This document shows, in pieces, positions 51,643 to 62,983 of a DNA stretch of 64,000 bases. Numbering within the stretch: position 1 is the stretch's first letter; each line of letters opens with the position of its first letter. This stretch comes from an uncultured Pelagibacteraceae bacterium (lineage in GTDB: Bacteria > Pseudomonadota > Alphaproteobacteria > Pelagibacterales > Pelagibacteraceae): positions 1-64,000 of the forward strand of contig CACLST010000003.1 in NCBI GenBank assembly GCA_902609675.1. Direction: 5' to 3'. The notes below the pieces were generated by a model. That model searched no databases. It worked only from the letters and a program-made list of their open reading frames with translations, and was not told the origin of the DNA. The position numbers were made by a program, and so were the translations under genes.

Positions 51643-53669
51643 TAACCTTCAGTTCCAGTTTTTTTCAAATTTGATCTTGCGTATCTACACTCTGACATTG
51701 TTTTTGATGCACGTGCAATCGTATTAGAATAATAATAATCAATATCTTCAACTAATATTTTTTCATCATTCAAATTATATGTAGGAACTTCAAATTTTTT
51801 AGTATTTTGATTATTTAAATGGTTTTGCATAGATTTTAGTAGTTCATCTTTATTATTAAATAAAGATTTTCCGTGGATATTAGTAGATAATTCATTAATT
51901 ATTTGCCAATCTTCTTTGGCTTCTCCTGGAGGATATGACGCTTTATATGCTTTTTGAAGCTTTCCTTCTAAGTTAGTGAAATAACCATCCTGTTCAGTAT
52001 ATGCAGCTCCAGGCAATATAAGATCTGCCATATCTGCACCTTTATCACCATGACTTCCAATATAAATTATAAATTCATTACTTTTTTTAATTTTGAGATT
52101 GTCTTGACCTAATAAAAAAATAATTTCTACGTCCCCATCCTCAATTTTTTCAAGAGTTTTATTACTTCCATCATTTGAGGAAAAAATGCCTAAATCATAA
52201 GAACCAACAGCTGATGCATCAGTTGATAAAATATTTAAAGCATTCCAATTATCACCAATTTTATTAATACTAGTTAAATACTTTTTTAATTCTTCAAATA
52301 TATATGCACCATTATTACTATTTAAAATTGATTGACCTAAGATAATTATAGGTTTTACTGCGGTGGCAATTTTATTTGAAAGATCGTGCTCATTTTTAAT
52401 TAATTTGTTAATTACTTTTGAATTATTTTCTAAAACTGTATAAGGATAAGTTAAATCACCGACATCCTGTAAAGAAAATATTTCAGTTTTATTTTTTAAA
52501 TAAGTTTTTCTTATTCTTGAGTTTAATATAGTTGCCTCAAATCTGGGGTTTGTGCCTAATAACAATATAAGATCGCTTTCTTCAATTCCTTCTATGCTAG
52601 AGTTAAATAAGTAATTATTTCTGGTTTCAAAATTTATGTAAGTATGGTTAGCCCTAGAATCTAAATAACTAGAATTCAAAGTTTTTTGAAATAAGTTTTT
52701 AACAGCAAACATAGTTTCCATATTTGTCATGTCACCGGTTAAACCAACTATTTTATCTGGTGATGTTTTTAAAATTTTTTCTTTAATTTTATTGTATGCA
52801 TCTTGCCAACTTATTTCTTCAAAGTTTCCATTATTTTTTATAAATGGTGTGTCTAATCTTTGATTTTTTAATCCATCACATGCATATCTTGTTTTATCCG
52901 AAATCCACTCCTCATTGATTTCCTCATTAATTCTTGGTAAGACCCTTTTTACTTCCCAATCGTAAGTATCCACTCTAATGTTTGAACCAACAGCGTCCAT
53001 AACATCAATTGTTTCAGTCTTTTTTAGTTCCCAAGGTCGTGCTTCGAACACATAAGGTTTAGAAGTTAATGCACCAACCGGACATAAATCTATTACATTT
53101 GCTGACATTTCAGACTCCATGGATTTCTCTAAATATGTAGTAATTTCCATATTTTCTCCACGTCCAATCGCACCTAATTCTGGCACACCCGCTACCTCTG
53201 TGGCAAATCTAATACATCTAGTACAATGAATACATCTTGTCATTTGGGTTTTTATTAATGGACCCATGTATTTTTCAGGTACATATCTTTTATTCTCTTT
53301 AAATCTTGATTTATCAATTCCATAAAACATAGATTGATCCTGTAAATCACACTCACCACCTTGATCACAAACTGGACAATCTAAAGGATGGTTGGCTAGC
53401 AAAAACTCCATCACACCTTTTCTTGCTTTTTCAACTTTTTCTGTATTTGTTTTAATGACCATACCTTCAGCTGCAGGCATTGCACATGATGCTATAGGTT
53501 TTGGAGATTTTTCCATTTCAACCAAACACATACGACAATTCCCAGCTATGGAAAGTTTTTCATGATAACAAAATCTTGGTATTTCAGCTCCGGCTTGTTC
53601 ACAAGCTTGTAGAACTGTTAAACCATCTTCAACTTCTATATCAATATCGTTTACTTTTAATTTAGGCAT
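51642..53669 (-). CDS. nuoG: NADH-quinone oxidoreductase subunit G
   Basis: 2Fe-2S and 4Fe-4S motifs: [62 protein letters not shown]. Confidence 0.97.
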   Translation of the reverse strand: MPKLKVNDIDIEVEDGLTVLQACEQAGAEIPRFCYHEKLSIAGNCRMCLVEMEKSPKPIASCAMPAAEGMVIKTNTEKVEKARKGVMEFLLANHPLDCPVCDQGGECDLQDQSMFYGIDKSRFKENKRYVPEKYMGPLIKTQMTRCIHCTRCIRFATEVAGVPELGAIGRGENMEITTYLEKSMESEMSANVIDLCPVGALTSKPYVFEARPWELKKTETIDVMDAVGSNIRVDTYDWEVKRVLPRINEEINEEWISDKTRYACDGLKNQRLDTPFIKNNGNFEEISWQDAYNKIKEKILKTSPDKIVGLTGDMTNMETMFAVKNLFQKTLNSSYLDSRANHTYINFETRNNYLFNSSIEGIEESDLILLLGTNPRFEATILNSRIRKTYLKNKTEIFSLQDVGDLTYPYTVLENNSKVINKLIKNEHDLSNKIATAVKPIIILGQSILNSNNGAYIFEELKKYLTSINKIGDNWNALNILSTDASAVGSYDLGIFSSNDGSNKTLEKIEDGDVEIIFLLGQDNLKIKKSNEFIIYIGSHGDKGADMADLILPGAAYTEQDGYFTNLEGKLQKAYKASYPPGEAKEDWQIINELSTNIHGKSLFNNKDELLKSMQNHLNNQNTKKFEVPTYNLNDEKILVEDIDYYYSNTIARASKTMSECRYARSNLKKTGTEG

Positions 53670-54993
53670 TTTCTTTTTCTAATAAATGTTGATCTACTAA
53701 GTATGGAATATTTTTTTGTTTTTTCACTACAGGATCAAATTTATTTCTTTCAAGTATTTCATCTTTAAAATGTCTGATTAATCCTTGAACTGGCCAAGAG
53801 GAACCTTCACCAAACGCACAAATAGTATGACCTTCTATTTGTTTTGTTACATCAAAAAGCATGTCCACTTCGTCTGGAGTTGCCTCGCCTGCTGCCATTC
53901 TTTCCAACATTCTCCACATCCATCCAGATCCTTCCCTACATGGTGTACACTGACCACAACTTTCATGTTTATAAAATCTAGCTATTCTTGCCATACACTT
54001 AATAATATCTTGGTCATTATTGATAACAACAATACCAGCTGTTCCTAGTCCTGTTTTATTTTCAACACATGCATCAAAATCCATTTTCATGTTGTCACAA
54101 ATTTCTTTAGGTAACATTGGCATTGAAGAACCTCCGGGTATTACTGCTTTGAGATTATCCCATCCACCAACTACACCCCCAGCATGGTTTTCAATCAATT
54201 CTTTGAGTGGAACTCCCATTTCTTCCTCTACATTACATGGATTATTGACATTTCCAGAAATACAATAAATTTTTGTTCCTGTATTTTTAGGTCTTCCAAG
54301 TGAACTAAACCATTTTGCACCTCTTCTTAGAATTGTAGGAACAGCTGCAACAGTTTCAACATTATTAATTATAGTAGGACATCCATATAACCCAATTAAT
54401 GCTGGAAATGGTGGTTTTAATCTTGGTTGTCCTTTTTTTCCTTCCAGACTTTCAAGTAATGCCGTCTCCTCTCCACAAATGTATGCACCAGCACCATAAT
54501 GAATATAAATATCCAAATCCCATCCTGAGTTTAATGCATTCTTACCAATTAAATTGTTTTTATATGCTTCATCAATAGCAGTTTGAAGTTTTTCCCCTTC
54601 ATTAAAATATTCACCTCTAATATATATATAACATTTATGGGCATTAACTGCGTAAGAAGCAATTAAACATCCTTCTATTAATTTGTGAGGTTCAAATCTT
54701 AATATATCTCTATCTTTGCATGTCCCAGGTTCTGACTCATCAGCATTGATAACTAAATAATGTGGTCTAGACCCAACCTCTTTAGGTGCAAATGACCATT
54801 TTAGACCTGTTGGAAAACCAGCTCCACCACGTCCTCTAAGTTCGGAAGATTTAACTTCGTTGATTATCCACTCTCTTCCTTTTTCTAAAATTTCCTTTGT
54901 TCCACTCCAGTCATTTCTTAATTTAGCAGACTCAATATCTGCGCCACTATCATTGTATAAATTTTGAAAAATTCTATCTTCGTCTTTAAGCAT
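53662..54993 (-). CDS. nuoF: NADH-quinone oxidoreductase subunit F
   Basis: [59 protein letters not shown]. Confidence 0.97.
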   Translation of the reverse strand: MLKDEDRIFQNLYNDSGADIESAKLRNDWSGTKEILEKGREWIINEVKSSELRGRGGAGFPTGLKWSFAPKEVGSRPHYLVINADESEPGTCKDRDILRFEPHKLIEGCLIASYAVNAHKCYIYIRGEYFNEGEKLQTAIDEAYKNNLIGKNALNSGWDLDIYIHYGAGAYICGEETALLESLEGKKGQPRLKPPFPALIGLYGCPTIINNVETVAAVPTILRRGAKWFSSLGRPKNTGTKIYCISGNVNNPCNVEEEMGVPLKELIENHAGGVVGGWDNLKAVIPGGSSMPMLPKEICDNMKMDFDACVENKTGLGTAGIVVINNDQDIIKCMARIARFYKHESCGQCTPCREGSGWMWRMLERMAAGEATPDEVDMLFDVTKQIEGHTICAFGEGSSWPVQGLIRHFKDEILERNKFDPVVKKQKNIPYLVDQHLLEKENA

Positions 54994-55594
54994 TTTTGTT
55001 ACCTAATAAAGTTTTACGATTATTAACTGGTTCTGCATTTATTCTTCCAGAATAAGATCCTGGTTTTGGAATTTTATTTTTGTTTATCGTCTCAATTATT
55101 TCTTCAAGTTTTTTATCATTCAAATCTTCATAATAATCTTCATTAACTTGCATCATTGGAGCGTTAACACACGCACCTAAACATTCAACTTCCATCCATG
55201 AAATTTTTCCATCGTTAGATAATACATTTTCTTTTTCAGATATTTTGTTTTTACAAACTTTTACTAAATCGTACGCACCTCTAAGCATGCAAGGTGTTGT
55301 GGTACAAACTTGAAAAAAATATTTACCAACTGGTGAAAGATTATACATCGAATAAAAAGTCGCTACCTCATAAACTTTTATATAAGGCATATCTAAAAAT
55401 TTAGCTATATATTTCATTGCTTGTAGTGGTATCCAATTATCATTTTGCCTTTGAGCTATATATAATAAAGCCATAACTGCACTCTGTTGTTTCCCATCGG
55501 GATAATTAGAAACTATTTTATTTGCAGCCTCCATACTTTTATCGTTAAATTTAAAAGTTTCAGGCTGCTCTTTATGAATTTTTTTTATACTCAT
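54986..55594 (-). CDS. nuoE: NADH-quinone oxidoreductase subunit E
   Basis: [55 protein letters not shown]. Confidence 0.96.
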   Translation of the reverse strand: MSIKKIHKEQPETFKFNDKSMEAANKIVSNYPDGKQQSAVMALLYIAQRQNDNWIPLQAMKYIAKFLDMPYIKVYEVATFYSMYNLSPVGKYFFQVCTTTPCMLRGAYDLVKVCKNKISEKENVLSNDGKISWMEVECLGACVNAPMMQVNEDYYEDLNDKKLEEIIETINKNKIPKPGSYSGRINAEPVNNRKTLLGNKNA

Positions 55595-56766
55595 CTGTCC
55601 ACCTCTCCAAAAACAATGTCCATTGAACCTAAGACCGCAGGTACGTCAGCAAGCATATGTCCTTTTATTAAATAATCCATAGCTTGAAGATGGGTAAATC
55701 CAGGAGCTCTGATCTTACATTTATATGGTTTGCTTGATCCATCTGAAATTAGATAGACACCAAATTCTCCCTTAGGTGCCTCAACAGCTGTATATATTTC
55801 ATCTTTCTCAACTCTATATCCCTCTGTAAACAACTTAAAATGATGGATTAAAGCCTCCATAGACTGTTTAAGTTCTTTCTTAGGTGGAGGAGAAATTTTT
55901 CCATCTTCTGTTTTAACTGGCCCTTTTGGAATATTTTGTAAACATTGTTTAATAATTTTTACACTTTCTCTCATTTCTTCAATTCTGCAAAGATATCTAT
56001 CATAACAATCACCGTTTTTTCCAACAGGAATTTTAAATTCCAAATCGTCATAACAATCATAAGGTTGACTTCTTCTTAAATCCCAAGCTACACCAGAACC
56101 TCTTAACATTACTCCAGAAAAAGAATAATCTAGCGCATCTTGTTTGGATACAATTCCTATATCTACATTTCTCTGTTTAAATATTCTGTTATCAGTAAGC
56201 AAAGTTTCTAGATCATCAATAATTTTTGGAAACTTTTCACAAAATTCATCAATATCACTTTCAAGTCCACTAGGAAGATCTTTATGTACTCCACCAGCTC
56301 TAAAATAATTAGCATGTAACCTTGATCCAGATACCCTCTCATAAAATCCCATTAATTTTTCTCGTTCCTCAAATCCCCATAAAGTTGGTGTTAACGCTCC
56401 AACATCCATTGCTTGGGTTGTTACATTTAATATATGACTTAATATTCGACCTATTTCACAGAAAATTACTCTTATATATTTAGCTCTAGAAGGAACTTCG
56501 ATTTTTAAAATTTTTTCTATCGCTAAAGCAAATGCATGTTCTTGATTCATTGGTGCTACATAATCCAAACGATCAAAATAAGGAACTGCTTGAATATAGG
56601 TTTTGTTTTCTATTAACTTTTCAGTACCTCGGTGCAATAACCCTATATGAGGATCAGCTTTTTCAACAACTTCTCCATCTAATTGAAGTATTAATCTTAA
56701 AACTCCATGTGCTGCAGGATGTTGTGGTCCAAAATTTAAATTTAGTGTTTTTTTTTCTTTTGCCAT
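55591..56766 (-). CDS. nuoD: NADH-quinone oxidoreductase subunit D
   Basis: [57 protein letters not shown]. Confidence 0.97.
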   Translation of the reverse strand: MAKEKKTLNLNFGPQHPAAHGVLRLILQLDGEVVEKADPHIGLLHRGTEKLIENKTYIQAVPYFDRLDYVAPMNQEHAFALAIEKILKIEVPSRAKYIRVIFCEIGRILSHILNVTTQAMDVGALTPTLWGFEEREKLMGFYERVSGSRLHANYFRAGGVHKDLPSGLESDIDEFCEKFPKIIDDLETLLTDNRIFKQRNVDIGIVSKQDALDYSFSGVMLRGSGVAWDLRRSQPYDCYDDLEFKIPVGKNGDCYDRYLCRIEEMRESVKIIKQCLQNIPKGPVKTEDGKISPPPKKELKQSMEALIHHFKLFTEGYRVEKDEIYTAVEAPKGEFGVYLISDGSSKPYKCKIRAPGFTHLQAMDYLIKGHMLADVPAVLGSMDIVFGEVDR

Positions 56767-57356
56767 TAGCTTTTTTTAATTTCTTTAATATATTTTGTTC
56801 CTTCCCAAGGACTCTCATAATCAAAATTTCTGTAATTTTGTTCTAATTTAACAGGTTCATAAATCACTTTTTTTTGTTCTTCACTATAACGAACCTCATT
56901 ATGACCAGTAAGAGGAAAATCTTTTCTTAAAGGATGGCCCTCAAAGCCATAATCGGTTAAAATTCTTCTTAAATCAGGATGATTTTTAAAGTTTAACCCA
57001 TACATATCGAATACTTCTCTTTCCATCCAATTTGCAGCGGGAAATATAGAAGTTAATGATGAAATTACATCATTTTCTTTTATTGAATAATCAATAATAA
57101 TTCTTTGATTATATTCATGACTTAATAATAAATAAACCATCTTAAATCTATTTTCATTTTCAGGATAATCTACAGCTGTAATTTCGATTAATTGCCTAAA
57201 TTTAGTTTCGTTGTTGGTCTTCAAAAATGAAATAACATCGACCAATTCATCATGATCTATGTTTATATAAATAGTTTCATGCTTTATTAATGAATTATTT
57301 ATTTTAGATGTTAATTCGGAATTTATAAACTTTTCCAAGTCCTCAAGATTTTTCAT
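56766..57356 (-). CDS. nuoC: NADH-quinone oxidoreductase subunit C
   Basis: [45 protein letters not shown]. Confidence 0.97.
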   Translation of the reverse strand: MKNLEDLEKFINSELTSKINNSLIKHETIYINIDHDELVDVISFLKTNNETKFRQLIEITAVDYPENENRFKMVYLLLSHEYNQRIIIDYSIKENDVISSLTSIFPAANWMEREVFDMYGLNFKNHPDLRRILTDYGFEGHPLRKDFPLTGHNEVRYSEEQKKVIYEPVKLEQNYRNFDYESPWEGTKYIKEIKKS

Positions 57357-57358
57357 TA

Positions 57359-57880
57359 TTATCTTTCTAAAGAACCTTTATTTCTAATTTTTTTCTGTAA
57401 CTGTAAAATTCCATAAAGTAGTGCTTCAGCTGAGGGAGGACATCCAGGGACATATACATCAACAGGTACCACTCGATCACATCCTCTCACTACAGAATAT
57501 GAATAATGATAATAACCTCCACCATTTGCACAACTTCCCATAGATATCACATACCTAGGTTCAGGCATCTGGTCGTAAACTTTTCTTAATGCAGGAGCCA
57601 TTTTATTTGTTAGCGTACCTGCTACTATCATGACATCTGATTGACGTGGCGATGCTCTCGGTGCTGCACCAAATCTTTCAAGATCATATCTTGGCATAGA
57701 TGTTTGCATCATTTCAACAGCACAACAAGCTAGTCCAAACGTCATCCAATGCAATGAACCAGTTCTTGCCCAATTAACAAGATTGTCTAGTGATGTTGTT
57801 ATAAAACCGTTATCACTAAAGTCTTGTGCTAATTGTTTAAACTCTTCAGGGATATCTTTTTTTTTATCTTGTAAATTCAT
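57359..57880 (-). CDS. nuoB: NADH-quinone oxidoreductase subunit B
   Basis: [107 protein letters not shown]. Confidence 0.98.
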   Translation of the reverse strand: MNLQDKKKDIPEEFKQLAQDFSDNGFITTSLDNLVNWARTGSLHWMTFGLACCAVEMMQTSMPRYDLERFGAAPRASPRQSDVMIVAGTLTNKMAPALRKVYDQMPEPRYVISMGSCANGGGYYHYSYSVVRGCDRVVPVDVYVPGCPPSAEALLYGILQLQKKIRNKGSLER

Positions 57881-57881
57881 A

Positions 57882-58250
57882 TTATTCCCAGTCTAAAGCA
57901 CCTTTTTTCCACTCGTAAATAAATCCAACAGTTAAAATAAATAAAAATAACATCATAGAGCAGAATCCGTAAAAACCAATTTCACCCAGTGATATCGCCC
58001 ATGGGAATAAAAATGCAATTTCTAAATCAAAAATTATAAATAATATTGCAACCAAATAAAACCTTACATCAAATTCCATCCTGGAGTCATTGAAAGGTTC
58101 AAACCCACATTCATAGGCTGAAAGTTTCTCAGGATCAGGTTTGCTTGGAGCAGCAATATAATTGACTGCTACAAAAGCAAGGCTCAAGCCTAAAGCTATT
58201 ATCAAAAATAATATTATTGGTAAATAATCTTTTAAAAATTCCGCAAGCAT
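57882..58250 (-). CDS. nuoA: NADH-quinone oxidoreductase subunit A
   Basis: [23 protein letters not shown]...[40 protein letters not shown]. Start taken at the internal Met (58250) by family N-terminus; the track start at 58268 is also possible. Confidence 0.95.
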   Translation of the reverse strand: MLAEFLKDYLPIILFLIIALGLSLAFVAVNYIAAPSKPDPEKLSAYECGFEPFNDSRMEFDVRFYLVAILFIIFDLEIAFLFPWAISLGEIGFYGFCSMMLFLFILTVGFIYEWKKGALDWE

Positions 58251-58329
58251 TTGATTCCTATGTAACAACTATTATATCAACTAAAAGTGAAGATATGTCA
58301 CATTTTTATGCCTAGTTTTACTAGAATTA

Positions 58330-58406
58330 TGGCGGGAGTGAAGGGACTCGAACCCTCGGCCCCCTGCGTGACAGGCAGGTGCTCTAACCAACTGAGCTAC
58401 ACCCCC
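58330..58406 (-). tRNA. tRNA-Asp (anticodon GTC), CCA encoded
   Basis: Reverse complement GGGGGTGTAGCTCAGTTGGTTAGAGCACCTGCCTGTCACGCAGGGGGCCGAGGGTTCGAGTCCCTTCACTCCCGCCA; anticodon loop CTGTCAC. Confidence 0.97.
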
Positions 58407-58417
58407 ACAGGTGTAAA

Positions 58418-58493
58418 TGGTGGGTAGTAAAGGACTCGAACCTTTGACCCCCTCGGTGTAAACGAGATGCTCTACCAACTGAGCTAACCACCC
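58418..58493 (-). tRNA. tRNA-Val (anticodon TAC), CCA encoded
   Basis: Reverse complement GGGTGGTTAGCTCAGTTGGTAGAGCATCTCGTTTACACCGAGGGGGTCAAAGGTTCGAGTCCTTTACTACCCACCA; anticodon loop TTTACAC. Confidence 0.97.
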
Positions 58494-58541
58494 AAAATCT
58501 TGGTACTATTACATCAACGGATTAATAAAGTAAATTGTTTA

Positions 58542-60929
58542 TTACTGAATACTAGCTTGAGATTTATCGTCCTTTTTACCATCAGATATTTTATCAACTT
58601 CAGTCCATTCAACAGGTTTTAGCTCTTTTGTAAGGGCAATTTTAAGTACCTCATCTGCTGTTTCTACTGGAATGATTTTAATGTCTTCTCTTACCTTTTT
58701 TGGAATTTCTGCTAAGTCTTTTTCGTTTTCTTTAGGTATTAATACTTTTTTAACCCCTGCTCTGTGTGCAGCTAATAATTTTTCTTTTAAACCACCAATT
58801 TGTAAAACTTGTCCTGTAATTGTTACTTCACCAGTCATAGCAATCTCTCTATTCACAGGAATATTTGTGATTGATGACACTATGGATGTAACCATAGCTA
58901 TACCAGCTGATGGTCCGTCTTTAGGTGTAGCTCCTTCAGGGACATGGATATGAAAATCTTTTTTTTCAAAGAAAGGTGGAATTATACCATATTCCAAGCT
59001 TTTTGATCTGACATATGATTTTGCAGCTTTAACTGACTCTTGCATAACATCACCAAGTTTACCTGTTATTTGCATTCTACCTTTGCCTGGCATATTAACA
59101 GTCTCGATTTTAAGAATTTCTCCTCCTACCTCAGTCCACGCTAGTCCTATTACTATTCCAGTTTTGTCTTTATCTTCTACTTCACCAAATTTGAATTTTT
59201 TAATTCCTAAAAAGTCTGGAATATTTTTATCGTTTACTTGAACCTTTTCAACTTCACCACTTACTACTTTCTTAACAACTTTTCTTGTTACTTTAGAAAT
59301 TTCTCTTTCTAAATTTCTGACACCAGACTCCCTTGTATAACTTCTAATTATCTCTTTTATTGTCCCATCTTCCAAATTTAGTTCACCCTCTTTAACTCCA
59401 TTTTCTTTTACTTGTTTGGGTAATAGATACTTATTTGCAATATTTATCTTCTCATCTTCTGTATATCCAGGAATTCTTATAACCTCCATTCTATCAAGAA
59501 GTGGTGGTAAAATATTTAAAGTATTTGCTGTTGTTACAAACATTACATCAGACAAATCATAATCAACTTCTAAATAGTGATCATTGAAAGCTGTATTCTG
59601 CTCAGGGTCTAATGCTTCTAGCAAAGCTGATGATGGATCTCCTCTATAGTCGTTTCCGATTTTATCTACTTCATCTAACAAAAATAAAGGATTTTTTGTA
59701 CCAGCTTTCTTCATCATTTGAATAATTTTTCCTGGTAAAGATCCAATGTATGTTCTTCTATGACCTCTTATTTCAGCCTCATCTCTTACACCTCCTAACG
59801 ACATTCTAATAAACTGTCTGTTAGTAGCTTTAGCTATAGATTTTCCAAGTGAGGTTTTTCCAACCCCTGGGGGTCCAACTAAACATAAAATTGGTCCTTT
59901 AATTTTTTCCATTCTTTTTTGTACAGCTAGAAACTCAATAATTCTCTCTTTAACTTTTTCTAAACCAAAATGATCTTCATCTAAAATTTTAAGACCTTTA
60001 TTTAAATCGATATCTACATCATTTTTTTTGAACCATGGAAGATCAATCATCCAATCTAAGTAATTTCTAACAACTGTTGCCTCAGCAGACATTGGACTCA
60101 TGTTTTTTAACTTCTTAAGCTCTGACATGCACTTCTTCTCGACTTCTTTTGGCATTTTAGCTTTTTGAATTGATTTTTTTAAGTTAGTAGTTTCATCTTT
60201 ACCATCTTCAATTTCACCTAATTCTTTTTGAATTGCTTTTAATTGTTCATTTAAATAATACTCTCTTTGAGTCTTTTCCATTTGAGTTTTAACTCTTCCT
60301 CTAATTCTTTTTTCTACTCCAATGATGCTTGTTTCGCTTTCCATCATTTTAATGGCTGCATTTAATCTTTTCTTAACATCCAATGTTTCGAATATTTGTT
60401 GCTTTTCAGATATCGATGCATTTAGGTTTGAAACAATATTATCTACAATTTTAGATGGATCTTTTAATTGTTTAATGTTGCTTATAGTTTCTGATGAAAT
60501 TTTTTTATTTACAGATGTTAATTTTTCTAATCTTTTTACCGCTGTAAGAGCTAGAGGTAATAAATCTTCGTCTTTGTTTAAAACATCTTTTTGTTGTTCG
60601 TATGTACAAGTAATAAATTTTTCATCATCTTTAAAATCAAGAATTTTTACTCTTTTAATTCCCTCAACTAAAACCTTAACAGTGCCATCAGGAAGTTTTA
60701 AAAGTTGTAATATATTGCTTTCACATCCATAAGAAAATACATCATTTTTCTTTGGATCATCAACTTCAGAATTTTTTTGAGTAACTAATATTATTTTTTT
60801 GTCACTTTTCATTACCTCATTTAAGGCAGTAATAGATTTATCTCTTCCAACAAATAATGGAATTACCATGCTTGGAAACACTACTATGTCTCTAAGTGGT
60901 AATAAGGGCTGTGTTAATTTAACTTCCAT
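58542..60929 (-). CDS. lon: ATP-dependent protease Lon
   Basis: GPPGVGKTSLGKSIAKATNRQFIRMSLGGVRDEAEIRGHRRTYIGSLPGKIIQ; PKDGPSAGIAM catalytic serine. Confidence 0.98.
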   Translation of the reverse strand: MEVKLTQPLLPLRDIVVFPSMVIPLFVGRDKSITALNEVMKSDKKIILVTQKNSEVDDPKKNDVFSYGCESNILQLLKLPDGTVKVLVEGIKRVKILDFKDDEKFITCTYEQQKDVLNKDEDLLPLALTAVKRLEKLTSVNKKISSETISNIKQLKDPSKIVDNIVSNLNASISEKQQIFETLDVKKRLNAAIKMMESETSIIGVEKRIRGRVKTQMEKTQREYYLNEQLKAIQKELGEIEDGKDETTNLKKSIQKAKMPKEVEKKCMSELKKLKNMSPMSAEATVVRNYLDWMIDLPWFKKNDVDIDLNKGLKILDEDHFGLEKVKERIIEFLAVQKRMEKIKGPILCLVGPPGVGKTSLGKSIAKATNRQFIRMSLGGVRDEAEIRGHRRTYIGSLPGKIIQMMKKAGTKNPLFLLDEVDKIGNDYRGDPSSALLEALDPEQNTAFNDHYLEVDYDLSDVMFVTTANTLNILPPLLDRMEVIRIPGYTEDEKINIANKYLLPKQVKENGVKEGELNLEDGTIKEIIRSYTRESGVRNLEREISKVTRKVVKKVVSGEVEKVQVNDKNIPDFLGIKKFKFGEVEDKDKTGIVIGLAWTEVGGEILKIETVNMPGKGRMQITGKLGDVMQESVKAAKSYVRSKSLEYGIIPPFFEKKDFHIHVPEGATPKDGPSAGIAMVTSIVSSITNIPVNREIAMTGEVTITGQVLQIGGLKEKLLAAHRAGVKKVLIPKENEKDLAEIPKKVREDIKIIPVETADEVLKIALTKELKPVEWTEVDKISDGKKDDKSQASIQ

Positions 60930-60991
60930 GAATATAAATATGGATATTATATCTTATAATGCAATAGGAAACTTTTGTTTATTAACTCTTA

Positions 60992-62251
60992 TTAAGCCGC
61001 AGAAGTCTTTTCTGTTTTTGATTTGTTCTTAGTATGAACAATAATTGGCTGAGAGGTGCCCTTGGTTGCTCCACCGTCAATAATAACTTCTTCTATGTTA
61101 TCTTGACCAGGAAGGTCAAACATAGTTTTAAGTAATAAATTTTCTAAAATTGATCTCAAACCTCTGGCTCCAGTTTTCTTACTTATTGCTTTATTGGCAA
61201 TATCTTTAACAGCCTGATCTTTAAATGTTAATTTTACACCCTCTAACCTAAATAGTTCTTGGTATTGTTTTATTAAAGAATTTTTTGGCTCTTGTAAAAT
61301 TTTGACTAAAGATTTTTCATCTAAGTCTTCTAATGTAGCTGTAATTGGTAATCGACCAATAAATTCAGGGATAAGACCATATCTTAACAAATCTTCTGGT
61401 TCTAAATTTTTCATCCATTCTCCAGTTTTTTTATCCTCTAGAGTTTTTACCTCTGCTCCAAATCCTATAGAAGACCCTTTATCTCTTTGAGATATTATTT
61501 TATCAAGACCAGCGAATGCTCCTCCACAAATAAATAAAATGTTAGTTGTGTCGACTTGTAAAAATTCTTGTTGAGGATGTTTTCTTCCTCCTTGAGGAGG
61601 AACGCTTGCCACTGTTCCCTCCATAATTTTTAATAAAGCTTGTTGAACACCCTCTCCAGATACATCCCTAGTTATAGATGGGTTTTCAGACTTTCTACTA
61701 ATCTTGTCCACCTCATCTATATAAACAATACCTCTTTGAGCTTTTTCAACATTATAATCTGCTGCTTGTAATAATTTTAAAATTATATTCTCAACGTCTT
61801 CACCTACATAGCCTGCTTCTGTCAAAGTGGTAGCATCAGCCATAGTAAAAGGTACATCAAGTATCCTTGCAAGTGTTTGAGCTAATAATGTCTTTCCACA
61901 TCCTGTTGGTCCTACCAGCATAATATTCGATTTTGACAGCTCAACAGTTTTGCTTGTTTTATTTTCGTAATTTAATCTTTTGTAATGATTATGAACTGCA
62001 ACTGATAAAACTTTTTTTGCGTGAGATTGTCCAATCACATAATCATCAAGAACTTTACATATTTCTTTTGGTAAAGGTAAGCCATCCTGATGTTTTACAA
62101 AATTATCTTTGCTTTCCTCTTTTATAATATCCATACAAAGTTCTACGCATTCGTCACAAATGAATACAGTTGGACCGGCAATTAGTTTTCTAACTTCATG
62201 TTGGCTCTTGCCACAAAAAGAACAGTAAAGAATATTTTTATTGTTGCTCAT
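60992..62251 (-). CDS. clpX: ATP-dependent Clp protease ATP-binding subunit ClpX
   Basis: Zinc-binding [18 protein letters not shown]...[40 protein letters not shown]. Confidence 0.98.
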   Translation of the reverse strand: MSNNKNILYCSFCGKSQHEVRKLIAGPTVFICDECVELCMDIIKEESKDNFVKHQDGLPLPKEICKVLDDYVIGQSHAKKVLSVAVHNHYKRLNYENKTSKTVELSKSNIMLVGPTGCGKTLLAQTLARILDVPFTMADATTLTEAGYVGEDVENIILKLLQAADYNVEKAQRGIVYIDEVDKISRKSENPSITRDVSGEGVQQALLKIMEGTVASVPPQGGRKHPQQEFLQVDTTNILFICGGAFAGLDKIISQRDKGSSIGFGAEVKTLEDKKTGEWMKNLEPEDLLRYGLIPEFIGRLPITATLEDLDEKSLVKILQEPKNSLIKQYQELFRLEGVKLTFKDQAVKDIANKAISKKTGARGLRSILENLLLKTMFDLPGQDNIEEVIIDGGATKGTSQPIIVHTKNKSKTEKTSAA

Positions 62252-62339
62252 AATTTTTTATTCGAATCAATTTTTATACTTTAATACATATGATGCAAAG
62301 TAATCAAGTATAGGTTGTGGACAAACTATATATTGTGAC

Positions 62340-62951
62340 CTATTCTCTTTTTTCTACCACTTTATCTATAAGGCCAAAACTTTTTGCATTATCAGGAGTC
62401 ATAAAGTTATCTCTCTCTAATGCTGATTTAATTTCATCAACTGATTTTCCGGTATGTTTTGAGTAAATTTCATTTAATCTTTTCTTTAGAGATAAAACTT
62501 CATTAGCGTGAATTTCAATATCTGTCGCTTGTCCTTGAAAACCAGCAGAAGGTTGATGAACCATTATTCTTGAATTTGGCAATGAAAATCTTTTTCCTTT
62601 AGCGCCAGCTGCCAGTAAAAATGAGCCCATGCTTGCTGCTTGACCTATACACAATGTACTTATTTCTGGTTTAATGTATTGCATTGTGTCATAAATACCA
62701 AGTCCAGCTGTTACAAGTCCACCAGGACTATTTATATATAAAGAAATTTCTTTCTTAGGATCTTCAGACTCTAAAAATAATAATTGCGCAGTAACTAATG
62801 ATGCAACCGCATCATTTATGGGACCAACTACAAATACAATTCTCTCTTTAAGTAGTCTTGAATAAATATCATATGCCCTTTCTCCTCTACTGGATTGTTC
62901 GACAACCATAGGGATAAGGGTGTTTAATTGTTCGGGTATTTTAATAGACAT
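62340..62951 (-). CDS. clpP: ATP-dependent Clp protease proteolytic subunit ClpP
   Basis: [78 protein letters not shown]. Confidence 0.98.
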   Translation of the reverse strand: MSIKIPEQLNTLIPMVVEQSSRGERAYDIYSRLLKERIVFVVGPINDAVASLVTAQLLFLESEDPKKEISLYINSPGGLVTAGLGIYDTMQYIKPEISTLCIGQAASMGSFLLAAGAKGKRFSLPNSRIMVHQPSAGFQGQATDIEIHANEVLSLKKRLNEIYSKHTGKSVDEIKSALERDNFMTPDNAKSFGLIDKVVEKRE

Positions 62952-62983
62952 AATCGATTCGATTAATCTTATACAACTTGTGA

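Noticed and set aside
58281-58478. 65-aa minus ORF (MVEHLVYTEGVKGSSPLLPTIYTCGGVAQLVRAPACHAGGRGFESLHSRH...)
   Set aside because: It is a translation through the tRNA-Val and tRNA-Asp genes; GGVAQLVRAPACHAGGRGFESLHSRH is the typical spurious peptide read from tRNA sequence.
60322-60732. 136-aa plus ORF antisense to lon
   Set aside because: Shadow ORF with no independent support. The other plus ORFs over 23-64 kb were rejected for the same reason.
60930-60991. Perfect TATAAT on the minus strand at 60946-60951 upstream of lon
   Set aside because: No convincing -35 at 16-18 nt, and TATAAT-like hexamers are expected by chance at this AT content; not reported as a promoter.
62252-62339. CTTGAT...TATTAA in the clpP-clpX gap as a possible heat-shock (RpoH) promoter
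   Set aside because: Spacing and -10 match are too poor to separate from background AT-rich sequence.
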